A DNA stretch of 64,000 nt from Pseudomonas sp. MAG733B (GTDB taxonomy: Bacteria > Pseudomonadota > Gammaproteobacteria > Pseudomonadales > Pseudomonadaceae), in assembly GCF_036884845.1 (NCBI RefSeq), contig NZ_CP145732.1:1488001-1552000 (forward strand), in the 5' to 3' direction. Positions 29,901-38,908 of this stretch are shown here, in pieces; positions within the stretch are counted from its first letter, which is position 1; every line of letters starts with the position of its first letter. The notes under the pieces are model-generated. The model was not told the DNA's origin, searched no databases, and was given only the letters and a program-made list of their open reading frames with translations. Position numbers and translations under genes: made by a program.

Positions 29901-29936
29901 AATAATGGAGCAGGTATGGATACCTGCTCCATTATT
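29901..29936. terminator. Bidirectional terminator between SDR and immunity gene
   Basis: Perfect 17-base arms (AATAATGGAGCAGGTAT and complement) around a GG loop. T-rich sequence on both sides lets it end both the SDR transcript and the pyocin-immunity transcript. Confidence 0.85.
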
Positions 29937-30197
29937 TTATTTTTCTTCTTTAAAACCTGGTTTTCCGTTGGAAGCCCGCCAAGCGGACACTTTTATAATG
30001 ATGGCTTCGGGTGTTGAATCTTCATCTGAGTCAGCGTAGTAAATTAAGTCAGACCCGTCTGGGTGCTCCGTCAGCTCTTCAAATAAAAGTACTGCATCTA
30101 TTTGTTCTTTTTCAGTCGCAAACTTCGATTCGCAGATTGTAGTAAGGAATTCAAGAAATTCGCTTTCGGTATAGTTGGAGATGTTGGAATTACTCAT
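29937..30197 (-). CDS. DNase pyocin immunity protein (Im2/Im9 family)
   Basis: 86-residue acidic protein that binds and blocks the DNase domain of the cognate bacteriocin in the producer. It has the helix II specificity stretch (EKEQIDAVLLFEELTEHP) and the invariant helix III DLIYY of colicin immunity proteins (Asp-Leu-Ile-Tyr-Tyr), then WRASNGKPGFKEE. The gene begins one base after the pyocin stop (TAACATG) with a strong GGAGG site, giving coupled, abundant production. It is distinctly AT-rich compared with neighbouring genes, as is usual for such cassettes. Confidence 0.93.
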   Translation of the reverse strand: MSNSNISNYTESEFLEFLTTICESKFATEKEQIDAVLLFEELTEHPDGSDLIYYADSDEDSTPEAIIIKVSAWRASNGKPGFKEEK

Positions 30198-30198
30198 G

Positions 30199-32310
30199 TT
30201 ATTTTCCTCCTTTGTGTAGCTCGGAGTGTCGTTTTGGAGTGACAACTCGAATGTTGTCGATGTCGTAGACCTCACCGCCTTTAGAAATGTGATTCACATG
30301 ATGCATCTCAAACTTTACTTGTCCACCCACTCTATCGTTTTTACGTGAAAAAGGGGCCCTTCCGTGTTTCATCTCCTCGATGTTGTTAGCGCTAAATTGT
30401 TTGGATAATTCAGGGTCGTTAGCAGCAGCTTTCCAGAGTGCCTCTCTAAATGCTCTAAAATTCGGAAAGTCTCGTCCTCTGAGTTTATCCGCAATTTGAT
30501 TGGGGATCACCGCACCATCACCTTGCGAGGCTGGTCCCAACCAAATGCCCGATATTGGTTCCCCATACCCGCTGGCAACACCGGGCTCACCCCGCCGATC
30601 CCGGAACATCGTGAAGGTCGGAGGAATTCCCGATTCCGCCGGAAAAACAGTAATGAAGCCACCAAAGCTGTAAAGGTCCAGCTCCGGAAATGAATCAGTC
30701 CTCCCTTCAAGGGCTGTTAGGGTAGTGCCGTCATAAACGGCAGTGTTCGGCGCGCTTGCCGGGAAGTAGGTTGACGCGTTGCTGGGCCTGACTATCGGCG
30801 TCCATGTCATGCCAATCGACGGGGCGTCTGGATTGTAAGCGGTGTAAAGGTTGAGGTTTGGATCGTATGTGGCGAGCCGAACAGGGACTTTGCCCGACAC
30901 CGAAATGCCATTGGTGGCAGCGACGAAGAATTCCGTTGTATTACCCACAGATTTGGAGCCGATGGCGACTGGCAGTTCGATTTCTCCATTGGCCTCAGCA
31001 ATGGCATGTAAATCATGGAACTCACCAAATGTGAGATCCGAAAGTGGAATGCTCAAAGCGTGGAGATTATCGGGCTCGTATTCCTCCAGCGAGAGGGACC
31101 AGGCATGCATATCGTCGGGCACCAGATCCCGAAGTGGGACGTTCAATTGACGGCTTTCGCCGTCACCCAATGGCGAGGGAAACAGCAGTGCCGCGAATCC
31201 GACAAGGACCACGCTCGCTGATGTCGCCGCTGCGGTCATCACAGCGGTTGCTCCGGTTTGCAGGGAAGTTCTGATGGCCAAAGTCGTGGCTGTATTGGTT
31301 GCGAGGCGCCCCGTTGCCAAAGTGAACACCGGACCACTTGCCGCCGCCGCGCCCGATATGGCAAACGGGCCTTGAACGGAATTCGACGATTCCATTGCCT
31401 CACGAAGCGCTTGTTCTTCTGCTTGCCGTTCATTTTCGAGGCGCAGTTGTTCAGCTTGTCGTTGAACCTCTGCCTCGGCTTCGAGGCGAGCCTGTTCAGC
31501 CGCGAAGTACTGAGCGGCGGCCTCCGCGGCAATCCGGGCTTGTTCGGCGGCCACTCGCTCGGCGTCTGCCAATGCGGCTAATCGCGCCTGCTCTTGAGCA
31601 TGTACCAGCGCTTCAGCTTCCGCCCTGATACGTGCCTGCTCAGCGGCAATACGTAGTGCTGCCTGTTCAGTTGCCAATCGCGCCTGTTCATCAGCTTGCA
31701 TGACACTGAAGGTGTGTTGAAGGCTGATGGTTCGCTGTTGGAGCGATTGCAAGGTTTGATTCAGCAGTCTGGCATCGATTGCGGCTCTGAGTGATTGATT
31801 CAGGGCCTGCATGGCGATGCCGTTCGGTCCCGGCCAATACTCCCTTTTTGTGGCTTTCAACATGAAATCGTGAATATTCCAGTTGAATGGATCTCCCCCA
31901 TAAAAGGCATTCGCCATCGCAGTTTTGCTATGGAGTTCGGCGGTTTTTCGTTGGTGAAGAGTATTTAGCACTCTTAGTTCACGGACTAGTGACGGCAATG
32001 GCGCAACTGGATCATTAGGGCCCTCTGATCTTACCGCAGCCAGATCCGCCTCTAGGGTTTGGGATAGTTGGCTACTCCTAACTTGATAGGCTTGTTCGAG
32101 TTCGTTGATTGTCCGTACGATCGTTGCCCGATTTTGAACGAAGCTTTCTGCTCGATTAATTCCAAATGGACCATTTCTAAGATGACTTGATCCTTTAGGT
32201 GGGATAATGATGTTGTCAGGCGCAACGTCTCTTATATCGATATAGCCATCAATTTCCAGGTAACCGGGTCTTGATGAATTGGGACGTGGTGGTCCAGGTA
32301 GCTTCTGCAT
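30199..32310 (-). CDS. S-type pyocin with colicin E9-like HNH DNase domain
   Basis: 703-residue bacteriocin. N-terminal receptor/translocation region (about 1-200), a long Ala/Glu/Arg-rich coiled coil (about 205-310), a hydrophobic Ala/Thr-rich segment (about 320-370), a pyocin-S translocation domain (about 400-565) and a 134-residue C-terminal DNase domain. The latter keeps the HNH metal/catalytic set: HH in FEMHHV, then the final two His in KRHSELH, within GGEVYDIDNIRVVTPKRH. The start at ATG 32310 is chosen because AAGGA lies seven bases before it; the ATG at 32316 is too close. It kills related strains by chromosomal cleavage. No obvious P-box (PrtN) or LexA site was found upstream. Confidence 0.93.
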   Translation of the reverse strand: MQKLPGPPRPNSSRPGYLEIDGYIDIRDVAPDNIIIPPKGSSHLRNGPFGINRAESFVQNRATIVRTINELEQAYQVRSSQLSQTLEADLAAVRSEGPNDPVAPLPSLVRELRVLNTLHQRKTAELHSKTAMANAFYGGDPFNWNIHDFMLKATKREYWPGPNGIAMQALNQSLRAAIDARLLNQTLQSLQQRTISLQHTFSVMQADEQARLATEQAALRIAAEQARIRAEAEALVHAQEQARLAALADAERVAAEQARIAAEAAAQYFAAEQARLEAEAEVQRQAEQLRLENERQAEEQALREAMESSNSVQGPFAISGAAAASGPVFTLATGRLATNTATTLAIRTSLQTGATAVMTAAATSASVVLVGFAALLFPSPLGDGESRQLNVPLRDLVPDDMHAWSLSLEEYEPDNLHALSIPLSDLTFGEFHDLHAIAEANGEIELPVAIGSKSVGNTTEFFVAATNGISVSGKVPVRLATYDPNLNLYTAYNPDAPSIGMTWTPIVRPSNASTYFPASAPNTAVYDGTTLTALEGRTDSFPELDLYSFGGFITVFPAESGIPPTFTMFRDRRGEPGVASGYGEPISGIWLGPASQGDGAVIPNQIADKLRGRDFPNFRAFREALWKAAANDPELSKQFSANNIEEMKHGRAPFSRKNDRVGGQVKFEMHHVNHISKGGEVYDIDNIRVVTPKRHSELHKGGK

Positions 32311-32581
32311 ATTCATATCCTTGTGAATTTGCACGCTGTTTGAGAGTTAAGCTTTGCTGTTGTGCTTTCGTGCTATTTAAAGTTACCGCGAAAATGGTAG
32401 AGATGGGTCTGAGAGATTTGTGATCTTTTGCGTGAGAATTTGAAGGGTGTTGCGCTAAGGCGGGGATAAAGCCGATATTGTCCTCAGCGCAAAAAGATAT
32501 TTCTTACGCAGTTACAGGTAGTGTCTTGTAGGACTTGCTTTAAACATCAAGTGAAACAGACTGAAGCTAAAAACATCGCCC

Positions 32582-32610
32582 AAAAAAAGGCCGCTGCAAA
32601 CGCAGCGGCC
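32582..32610 (-). terminator. Strong Rho-independent terminator, minus strand
   Basis: Perfect 9-base arms GGCCGCTGC/GCAGCGGCC with an AAAC loop, followed on the minus strand by seven T. No protein gene lies directly upstream on that strand, so it should end a non-coding transcript or insulate the pyocin gene. Confidence 0.8.
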
Positions 32611-32720
32611 AAAGCAAGACGTTGGATCCAGGAGCTACAAATCAACGTCGGTGTACACGGGGCGATGAGTCGAAACGCTTCAACTCACCTGAAATCTGTT
32701 GCGAATGGCGAAGGTTGGAT
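32582..32720 (-). ncRNA. Candidate small RNA ending at the 32582 terminator
   Basis: Inferred only from an orphan terminator. The 5' end is a guess. The preceding minus-strand sequence contains a GAGTTGAAGCG...GACTC hairpin (about 32667-32688) and a TTGTAGCTCCTGGATC stretch that could be single-stranded. No known sRNA family was recognised. Confidence 0.3.
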
Positions 32721-33033
32721 CACCTGTAGTCGCTTCGCGCTTTCCGGCTGTTTTCCGTGGAAGCCCGGCAAGAATAAGTCTTTGCCGGCAAAGGAAAAAC
32801 AGCGTTTCCGGACATGCACCGTTACCGCCTGCGTAACAGTCGTGTGTGCCCCAGCGTAGCCCATGATTTCGACTTATGCCGCCACATCCAGAGAATCTAT
32901 GCACGGTGCAATCGCCCATGCCAAAGGGCCAGTCATCCTTTAGAGGTACACCACGAATACCTCCTTGGTGCGCTTATCGCCCCAGGTTCGCGGCAGTAGG
33001 GTGAGGCCTTCTGTCACTCACCGGGGAAGACGC

Positions 33034-34827
33034 ATGACAAAAACAACAATGCGCGCCATCTTCACACCGCAGGCGCTGGCCGCTGCGGTTGCCTTGGGCT
33101 GTTGTGCCCAGGCGCAGGCTGTTTCATTCAACATCGGGGAAATCGAAGGGACGTTCGACTCTTCGCTGTCGGTCGGCGCGAGTTGGGGCATGCGCGATGC
33201 GGACGATGCCCTGGTGGGCACGGTCAACGGTGGTAGCGGGCAGGCGTCGACCGGCGACGACGGGCGGCAGAATTTCAAGAAAGGCGAAACCTTTTCGAAG
33301 ATTTTCAAAGGTATCCACGACCTCGAACTGAAGTACGGCGATACCGGTGTGTTCGTGCGCGGCAAGTACTGGTACGACTTTGAGCTCAAGGACGAAGACC
33401 GGCCGTTCAAGCCGATCAGTGATCACAATCGCAAAGAGGGTTCCAAGTCGTCAGGTGGGCAAATCCTCGATGCGTTCGTCTATCACAACTATTCCATCGC
33501 CGATCTGCCGGGCACTGTGCGTGCGGGTAAACAGGTGGTCAGTTGGGGCGAAAGTACTTTCATCGGCAACTCGATCAACAGCATCAACCCGGTGGACGTT
33601 TCCGCTTTCCGTCGTCCGGGCGCCGAGATCAAGGAAGGGCTGATTCCGGTCAACATGTTGTTTGCTTCCCAAGGCCTGACGGACAAGTTGACGGTGGAAG
33701 GTTTCTATCAGCTGGAGTGGGACCAGACCGTCGTCGACAACTGCGGTACCTTCTTCGGGGTCGACGTGGTGGCGGACGGATGCGACAAGGGTTACACCGT
33801 CGCCAGCCCGGCCATTGCCCCGTTGCAGCCGGTAGCCGCTGCGTTTGGACAAGGTTTTGAGGTGACCAAGGAAGGCGTGGTCGTTCCCCGTGGCGGCGAC
33901 CGTGATGCCCGCGATTCCGGGCAGTGGGGCACGGCGCTGCGCTGGCTCGGTGACGACACCGAGTACGGCCTGTATTTCATGAACTACCACAGTCGCACAC
34001 CGAACGTCGGCACGACAACCGCCGGCCTTGCGACGCTTGCGACCATTCCGCGCATCGTGACCACGGCCAACGGCATTGCCCCTGGCAGTGGTTCGGGGCT
34101 GGCGCAAAGCGTGATGCTCGGGCGCGGCCAGTATTACCTCGAATACCCTGAAGACATTCGCTTGTACGGCGTGAGTTTCGCCACCACGTTGTCCACCGGT
34201 ACGGCGTGGTCCGGCGAAATCAGCTATCGGCCGAATCTACCGGTGCAGGTCAACACCAACGACCTGACCCTGGCGATGCTCAACCCTATCGCCGGTGGCA
34301 CGGCATCGCCCATCGCCACCTCACCCGGCGCCGACAACAAAGGCTATCGGCGCAAGGAAGTGACGCAGGTGCAGAGCACCCTGACGCACTTCATCGACCA
34401 GATTGCCGGTGCAGATCGCCTGACCCTGGTGGGCGAAGCGGCGGTGGTGCATGTCGGTGGCCTGGAATCCCGTAGCAACCTGCGCTACGGCCGCGACTCG
34501 GTGTACGGCCAGTATGGTTTCGGTGGTGACACCGACGGTTTCGTGACCTCGACCTCGTGGGGTTATCGGGCCCGGGCGATCCTCGATTACAACAACGTGA
34601 TCGCCGGGATCAACTTCAAACCCAACCTGTCGTGGTCCCACGACGTCGCCGGTTACGGCCCCAACGGGTTGTTCAACGAGGGCGCCAAGGCCGTCAGCCT
34701 CGGCGTCGATGCGGACTACCGCAACACCTACACCGCAAGCCTCAGTTACACCGATTTCTTCGGTGGTGACTACAACGTGCTCGAAGACCGCGACTTCGTG
34801 GCGCTGAGCTTTGGCGTGAACTTCTGA
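33034..34827 (+). CDS. DUF1302-family outer-membrane protein
   Basis: 597-residue protein with a signal peptide (about 1-30; AAVALGCCAQAQA) and the DUF1302 text SFNIGEIEGTFDSSLSVGASWGMRDAD, VRAGKQVVSWGEST and a C-terminal beta-barrel-like repeat ending FVALSFGVNF, a terminal Phe typical of outer-membrane barrels. These proteins are thought to be porin-like and occur with DUF1329 proteins and often with hydrophobic-compound catabolism. Start ATG at 33034. An AACAACAA run covers the first codons and could be an Hfq/Crc site. It is 23 bases before the DUF1329 start codon. Confidence 0.85.
   Translation: MTKTTMRAIFTPQALAAAVALGCCAQAQAVSFNIGEIEGTFDSSLSVGASWGMRDADDALVGTVNGGSGQASTGDDGRQNFKKGETFSKIFKGIHDLELKYGDTGVFVRGKYWYDFELKDEDRPFKPISDHNRKEGSKSSGGQILDAFVYHNYSIADLPGTVRAGKQVVSWGESTFIGNSINSINPVDVSAFRRPGAEIKEGLIPVNMLFASQGLTDKLTVEGFYQLEWDQTVVDNCGTFFGVDVVADGCDKGYTVASPAIAPLQPVAAAFGQGFEVTKEGVVVPRGGDRDARDSGQWGTALRWLGDDTEYGLYFMNYHSRTPNVGTTTAGLATLATIPRIVTTANGIAPGSGSGLAQSVMLGRGQYYLEYPEDIRLYGVSFATTLSTGTAWSGEISYRPNLPVQVNTNDLTLAMLNPIAGGTASPIATSPGADNKGYRRKEVTQVQSTLTHFIDQIAGADRLTLVGEAAVVHVGGLESRSNLRYGRDSVYGQYGFGGDTDGFVTSTSWGYRARAILDYNNVIAGINFKPNLSWSHDVAGYGPNGLFNEGAKAVSLGVDADYRNTYTASLSYTDFFGGDYNVLEDRDFVALSFGVNF
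33042..33049 (+). promoter_or_regulatory. Possible Hfq/Crc (CA) motif at DUF1302 start
   Basis: AACAACAA at codons 3-6, inside an A-rich tract directly after the ATG. AANAANAA motifs near the start are the known Hfq/Crc catabolite-repression target in Pseudomonas. Confidence 0.4.
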
Positions 34828-34850
34828 TCTGGCTGAAAAGGATGAATTCA

Positions 34851-36221
34851 ATGCGCAAGATGATTCTGCAATTGGGCACCGCCCTGGCCTTGAGCGTGCT
34901 GGCCGTCAATGTGATGGCAGCGGTGTCTCCGGAAGAAGCGAACAAGCTCGGCACCACGCTCACGCCGCTGGGGGGCGAGAAGGCCGGTAATGCAGATGGC
35001 TCGATTCCGCCGTGGACCGGCGGCATTCCGAAAAACGCTGGCGCGGTGGACAGCAAGGGTTTCCTCGCCGATCCGTTCGCCAATGAAAAACCGCTGTTCA
35101 CCATCACCGCGGCGACGGTCGACAAGCACAAGGACAAGCTGTCCGACGGGCAGATCGCGATGTTCAAGCGCTATCCCGAAACCTACAAGATTCCGGTCTA
35201 TCCAAGTCATCGCACGGCAGCGCTGCCGCCGGAAGTTTATGAGGCGGCCAAGCGCAGTGCGCTTAACGTAACGCCGACCAACGATGGTAACGGCCTGGCC
35301 AATTTCACCGGCAATCGCTATTACGCCTTCCCGATTCCGAAGAACGGCGTCGAGGTGATCTGGAACCACATCACCCGTTATCACGGCGGCAATTTGCGTC
35401 GCACCATTACCCAGGCAACACCACAATCCAACGGTGACTTCACCGTTATCCGCTTCAAGGACGAAGTGGCCGTGCCGTCGCTGCTGGGGGATTTGAAACC
35501 GGGCAGCGATGACAACGTGCTCAACTATTTCAAACAGGAAGTGACCGCGCCGGCGCGGTTGGCGGGCAACGTGCTGCTGGTTCACGAAACCCTCGATCAG
35601 GTCCAGGAACCGCGCAAGGCGTGGATCTACAACGCCGGACAGCGGCGCGTGCGACGTGCACCGCAAGTGGCGTATGACGGTGTGGGCACCTCGTCCGATG
35701 GATTGCGCACCACCGACAACTTCGACATGTTTTCCGGCGCCCCGGACCGCTACGACTGGAAGCTGATCGGCAAGAAGGAAATGTACATTCCGTACAACAG
35801 CTACAAACTCGACTCGCCTGACCTGAAATACACCGATGTGATCAAGGCCGGTCACATCAATCAGGACCTGACCCGCTATGAATTGCACCGGGTCTGGGAA
35901 GTGGTGGCCACGGTCAAGCCCAATGAGCGGCACGTTTACGCCAAGCGCCACATGTACATCGACGAAGACACCTGGCAGGTGGCGCTGGCCGATCACTATG
36001 ACGGTCGCGGTCAACTCTGGCGGGTGGCCGAAGGGCATGCGCAGTTCTACTACGATCATCAGGTGCCGGCCTATACCGTCGAAGCGCTGTATGACCTGAT
36101 TGCCGGTCGCTACATCGCCCTCGGGATGAAGAACGAGGAGAAACGCAGCTTCGAATTCAACATCGCGGCAAAAGCCGGGGACTACACGCCAGCGGCACTG
36201 CGGAGTACGGGTGTGAGGTAA
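34851..36221 (+). CDS. DUF1329-family periplasmic/outer-membrane-associated protein
   Basis: 456-residue protein with a signal peptide (MRKMILQLGTALALSVLAVNVMA) and DUF1329 text (LGTTLTPLGGEKAGNADGSIPPWTGG in part; ELHRVWEVVATVK; RHMYIDEDTWQ). The family has a LolA/LolB-like lipid-binding fold by prediction. ATG at 34851 is preferred over 34842 because AAGGA is better spaced. It forms a two-gene unit with DUF1302, ending at the terminator at 36243. The pair may move or anchor hydrophobic substrates across the outer membrane; this is an inference. Confidence 0.85.
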   Translation: MRKMILQLGTALALSVLAVNVMAAVSPEEANKLGTTLTPLGGEKAGNADGSIPPWTGGIPKNAGAVDSKGFLADPFANEKPLFTITAATVDKHKDKLSDGQIAMFKRYPETYKIPVYPSHRTAALPPEVYEAAKRSALNVTPTNDGNGLANFTGNRYYAFPIPKNGVEVIWNHITRYHGGNLRRTITQATPQSNGDFTVIRFKDEVAVPSLLGDLKPGSDDNVLNYFKQEVTAPARLAGNVLLVHETLDQVQEPRKAWIYNAGQRRVRRAPQVAYDGVGTSSDGLRTTDNFDMFSGAPDRYDWKLIGKKEMYIPYNSYKLDSPDLKYTDVIKAGHINQDLTRYELHRVWEVVATVKPNERHVYAKRHMYIDEDTWQVALADHYDGRGQLWRVAEGHAQFYYDHQVPAYTVEALYDLIAGRYIALGMKNEEKRSFEFNIAAKAGDYTPAALRSTGVR

Positions 36222-36242
36222 TCGTCCTACAGGCTCCTACAC

Positions 36243-36270
36243 AAAAAGGTGACTTCGTGGTCACCTTTTT
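36243..36270 (+). terminator. Rho-independent terminator of DUF1302-DUF1329
   Basis: AAAAAGGTGAC-TTCGTG-GTCACCTTTTT, 20 bases after the DUF1329 stop. Confidence 0.9.
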
Positions 36271-36361
36271 TATGGCTGCAAATCAGTCTGCTGAATACTT
36301 CTTCAACAAGCGCTCGGGAGGGGGCTAGGGTGGCGCCACAACTATAACAAGGCGCATCACT

Positions 36362-38908
36362 ATGACTGCCATGACGACGTGTCTGGACCGTCCTGGACTT
36401 CTGCCTCGCTTGTCTTCCCATCATCAGCCCCGCGAGCGACTGGTCGAGCCTTTGCTGGCCTCGACGGCGCGGGTGAAATTGCTCTGTGCACCGCCCGGCA
36501 GCGGCAAGAGTGCGCTGCTCACCGAGTGCCTGTTGCGTGCGCCGACGCATTGTCGTGTGTATTGGCTGCCGCTGGCGGGCGAGCCGTTGAGTGCTGCCGA
36601 TTTGTTGCAGCGGTTGGCGCAGGTGCTGGGGCTCGGAACAAAGGACGAGCCTGCCTTACTGGATTACCTGGCCCGGTTGCAGACACCGACCTGGCTGTTT
36701 ATCGATGACTACTGCCGCGTTGCCAATCCTGAGCTCGACCGCTTACTGGATCGTTTACTGGCTGTCAGAAGTCCGGTGTTGAATTGGTGGCTGGGCTCGC
36801 GTCGACGACCCTCCTGCAACTGGCCCCGCCTGTTGCTCGATGACGAGTTGTACGAGTACGACGGGCATGCTTTGACGTTTACCGAACGTGACGTCGAGCA
36901 GATGCTCGGCCATGTCGAGCCGTCGCGCGTGACAAGCATCGCCAGGCGAGTGATTCAGCGTAGCGGCGGTTGGTGCGCCGGTGTGCGCATTGCCTTGCTC
37001 GACGGCTGCCAGTGGGCTGCCGGTCAGGACAAGCTGGAACGCTCGGCGACGCTGCTCGATTACTTGCAGCATGAACTGTTCAACACCTTGCCCCCCGAGC
37101 TGGTGGAAACCTGGCAGGTGCTCGCCCATTTGCCGCGATTCAATGCCCGCCTGTGCGAGCATCTGTTCGGCGCCGGTGAAGGCGCAAAAGGGTTGCAGAC
37201 TTTGCAGGACATGGGCTGTTTCATCGAGCCGTGGGAAGACTCTGTCGACTGGCTGCGCGTCTACGTTCCCCTGGCCCGTGCGATGCGTGACGAACAGGGT
37301 TCGGCCGGTCGTTCCTGGCATCGCCGCGCGTGCCAATGGTTCTGCGCCGAGGAAGACTGGCAGGGAGCATTCGAACAGGCGCTGCTGGCCGAAGAGTTCG
37401 AAGCCGCGGTGAGTTTGTTGCAGCACTTCAGTTTTGAGCATCTGTTCCGACGCGAGAATGTGCGCCTGCTGTTGAACCTGCACGAGCGCCAGGGCCAGGA
37501 GTTGACCCTCGGGTCGCCGCAATTGGTCGGGCTCATCACGGCGGCGTTATTGTTTGCCGGGCGCTTCGATCAGGCGGCGGAGTGCATCGAGCAAATGACG
37601 CGGTTCGCGCCGCAGCCGACGGCATCTTTACAGCGGCAACTGCTGGCGCGTTGGCAGGCGCAGCAAGGCTGGCTGCTGCATTTACAGGGGCGCATGGCGG
37701 CGGCGCGCGGGCACTTTGTCGAGGCACTGGCCGAGCTGGACGCGGACGCCTGGCCAGCGCGCTTGTTGTGCCTGTCCGGGTTGACCCAACAGGCGCTGCT
37801 CAATGCCGAGCTCGATGTCGCGCAGGCGCTCAACCGTGACGCACTGTGCCTGGCGCGTGCGCAAGGTTCGTTGCTGTTCGAAGGCTTGCTCGAACTGGAT
37901 CACGCGCAATTACTGGAGCAACGCGGCGCTCCCCGGCGTGCCGAAAGCCTGTTGGCCGATGTTCATGAGTTGTTGTCTCGACAGGCGGATCGTCCGACGC
38001 CGCTGCTGGGGCGGATTGCCTTGCGGCGCGGGCGCTTGGCGCTGTGTCAGGGGCAAGACGAAGTGGCCGGTGAATTCTTCCACATCGGTCTTCAGGACTG
38101 CCTGCTCAGTCACGACAAACGTGCGTTGTATGGCTTTCTCGGGCAGGCCCAGGTGGCGGCCAATCAACGCGATTACGCCCATGCGTTTGATCGCTTGCGC
38201 GATGCCGAGCGGTTGATGCAGCAGCGGCAGATTCCCGACACGGTGTATCGCGGAGTGTTGCTGCAAATCAGCAGTCATTTCTGGCTGCAGCAAGGCCGGC
38301 AACACCTGGCCCATGAAGCTCTGACTCGCGTATTGCGCCATTACCGCGGGCCTCACGCTCGACAGGCACCTCCCGCTACCGTGGGGCTGATCGTGCGGAT
38401 CGAGTACTTGCTGGTGCTCGCCGAAACCCATCTGCAACTGACGAAGCAGCCCTTGGAGCGGCTCAAGCTGTTGCTCGATCAAGCGCAACAGCATGGGCTG
38501 CTGGCGTTGGAAGCGGAACTGCAACTGGTCATCTGCGAAGTGGCGGACCTGACTGGTGAGCCTGACGTGGCGAGGTCGGCTTTGCAGGCTGGTCTCGCCT
38601 TGGTAAGGCGTTGCCAATTGCAACAGGCCTTGAACGAATTGCGCTTGCGTCAGCCGACGTTGCTCAGTCGCCTGGGAGTGAATGATGAAGAGCCTGCGGC
38701 GGCTCTGGACAGCAATCCATTGAGCGGACGTGAGTTGGAGGTGCTAAGCCAGATCGCCAAGGGCAACTCCAATCAACAGATTGCTGACCTGTTGTTCATA
38801 TCGCTACATACCGTAAAAACCCATGCGCGACGTATAAATGGGAAGTTAGGTGTAGAGCGCAGGACCCAGGCGGTGGCGCGGGCAAAAGAACTTGGGTTGA
38901 TTATTTAG
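36362..38908 (+). CDS. Large LuxR-family (LAL/MalT-type) transcriptional regulator
   Basis: 848 residues: an N-terminal STAND ATPase with Walker A PPGSGKSA (residues 44-51) and Walker B LFIDDY, a long helical TPR-like sensor region (about 330-770), and a C-terminal LuxR helix-turn-helix (about 785-848; LSGRELEVLSQIAKGNSNQQIADLLFIS listed in part). This MalT plan binds an inducer and ATP, then oligomerises on DNA. It follows DUF1302-DUF1329 after a terminator and is a natural candidate for their activator. Inducer unknown. Confidence 0.9.
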   Translation: MTAMTTCLDRPGLLPRLSSHHQPRERLVEPLLASTARVKLLCAPPGSGKSALLTECLLRAPTHCRVYWLPLAGEPLSAADLLQRLAQVLGLGTKDEPALLDYLARLQTPTWLFIDDYCRVANPELDRLLDRLLAVRSPVLNWWLGSRRRPSCNWPRLLLDDELYEYDGHALTFTERDVEQMLGHVEPSRVTSIARRVIQRSGGWCAGVRIALLDGCQWAAGQDKLERSATLLDYLQHELFNTLPPELVETWQVLAHLPRFNARLCEHLFGAGEGAKGLQTLQDMGCFIEPWEDSVDWLRVYVPLARAMRDEQGSAGRSWHRRACQWFCAEEDWQGAFEQALLAEEFEAAVSLLQHFSFEHLFRRENVRLLLNLHERQGQELTLGSPQLVGLITAALLFAGRFDQAAECIEQMTRFAPQPTASLQRQLLARWQAQQGWLLHLQGRMAAARGHFVEALAELDADAWPARLLCLSGLTQQALLNAELDVAQALNRDALCLARAQGSLLFEGLLELDHAQLLEQRGAPRRAESLLADVHELLSRQADRPTPLLGRIALRRGRLALCQGQDEVAGEFFHIGLQDCLLSHDKRALYGFLGQAQVAANQRDYAHAFDRLRDAERLMQQRQIPDTVYRGVLLQISSHFWLQQGRQHLAHEALTRVLRHYRGPHARQAPPATVGLIVRIEYLLVLAETHLQLTKQPLERLKLLLDQAQQHGLLALEAELQLVICEVADLTGEPDVARSALQAGLALVRRCQLQQALNELRLRQPTLLSRLGVNDEEPAAALDSNPLSGRELEVLSQIAKGNSNQQIADLLFISLHTVKTHARRINGKLGVERRTQAVARAKELGLII

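Larger units (their letters stand above)
32311..33033. other. Gene-free region upstream of pyocin and DUF1302 gene
   Basis: 723 bases without a convincing gene. It holds the pyocin leader, a strong minus-strand terminator at 32582-32610, a CCGGCAAGA/TCTTTGCCGG hairpin around 32765-32790, and the DUF1302 leader with overlapping repeats GAGGTA/TACCTC and CACCA/TGGTG (32943-32970). Several frames of 60-110 codons cross it, but none has family features. Confidence 0.6.

Noticed and set aside
32340..32520. PrtN P-box or LexA site for the pyocin
   Set aside because: No ATTG-type repeats or CTGT-N8-ACAG found on the coding strand.
32521..32859. 112-codon frame in the gene-free region
   Set aside because: Crosses the strong terminator stem and reads as composition-driven text (AAANAAAKA).
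32680..32919. 79-codon minus-strand frame above the terminator
   Set aside because: No homology or ribosome site; a non-coding RNA fits the terminator better.
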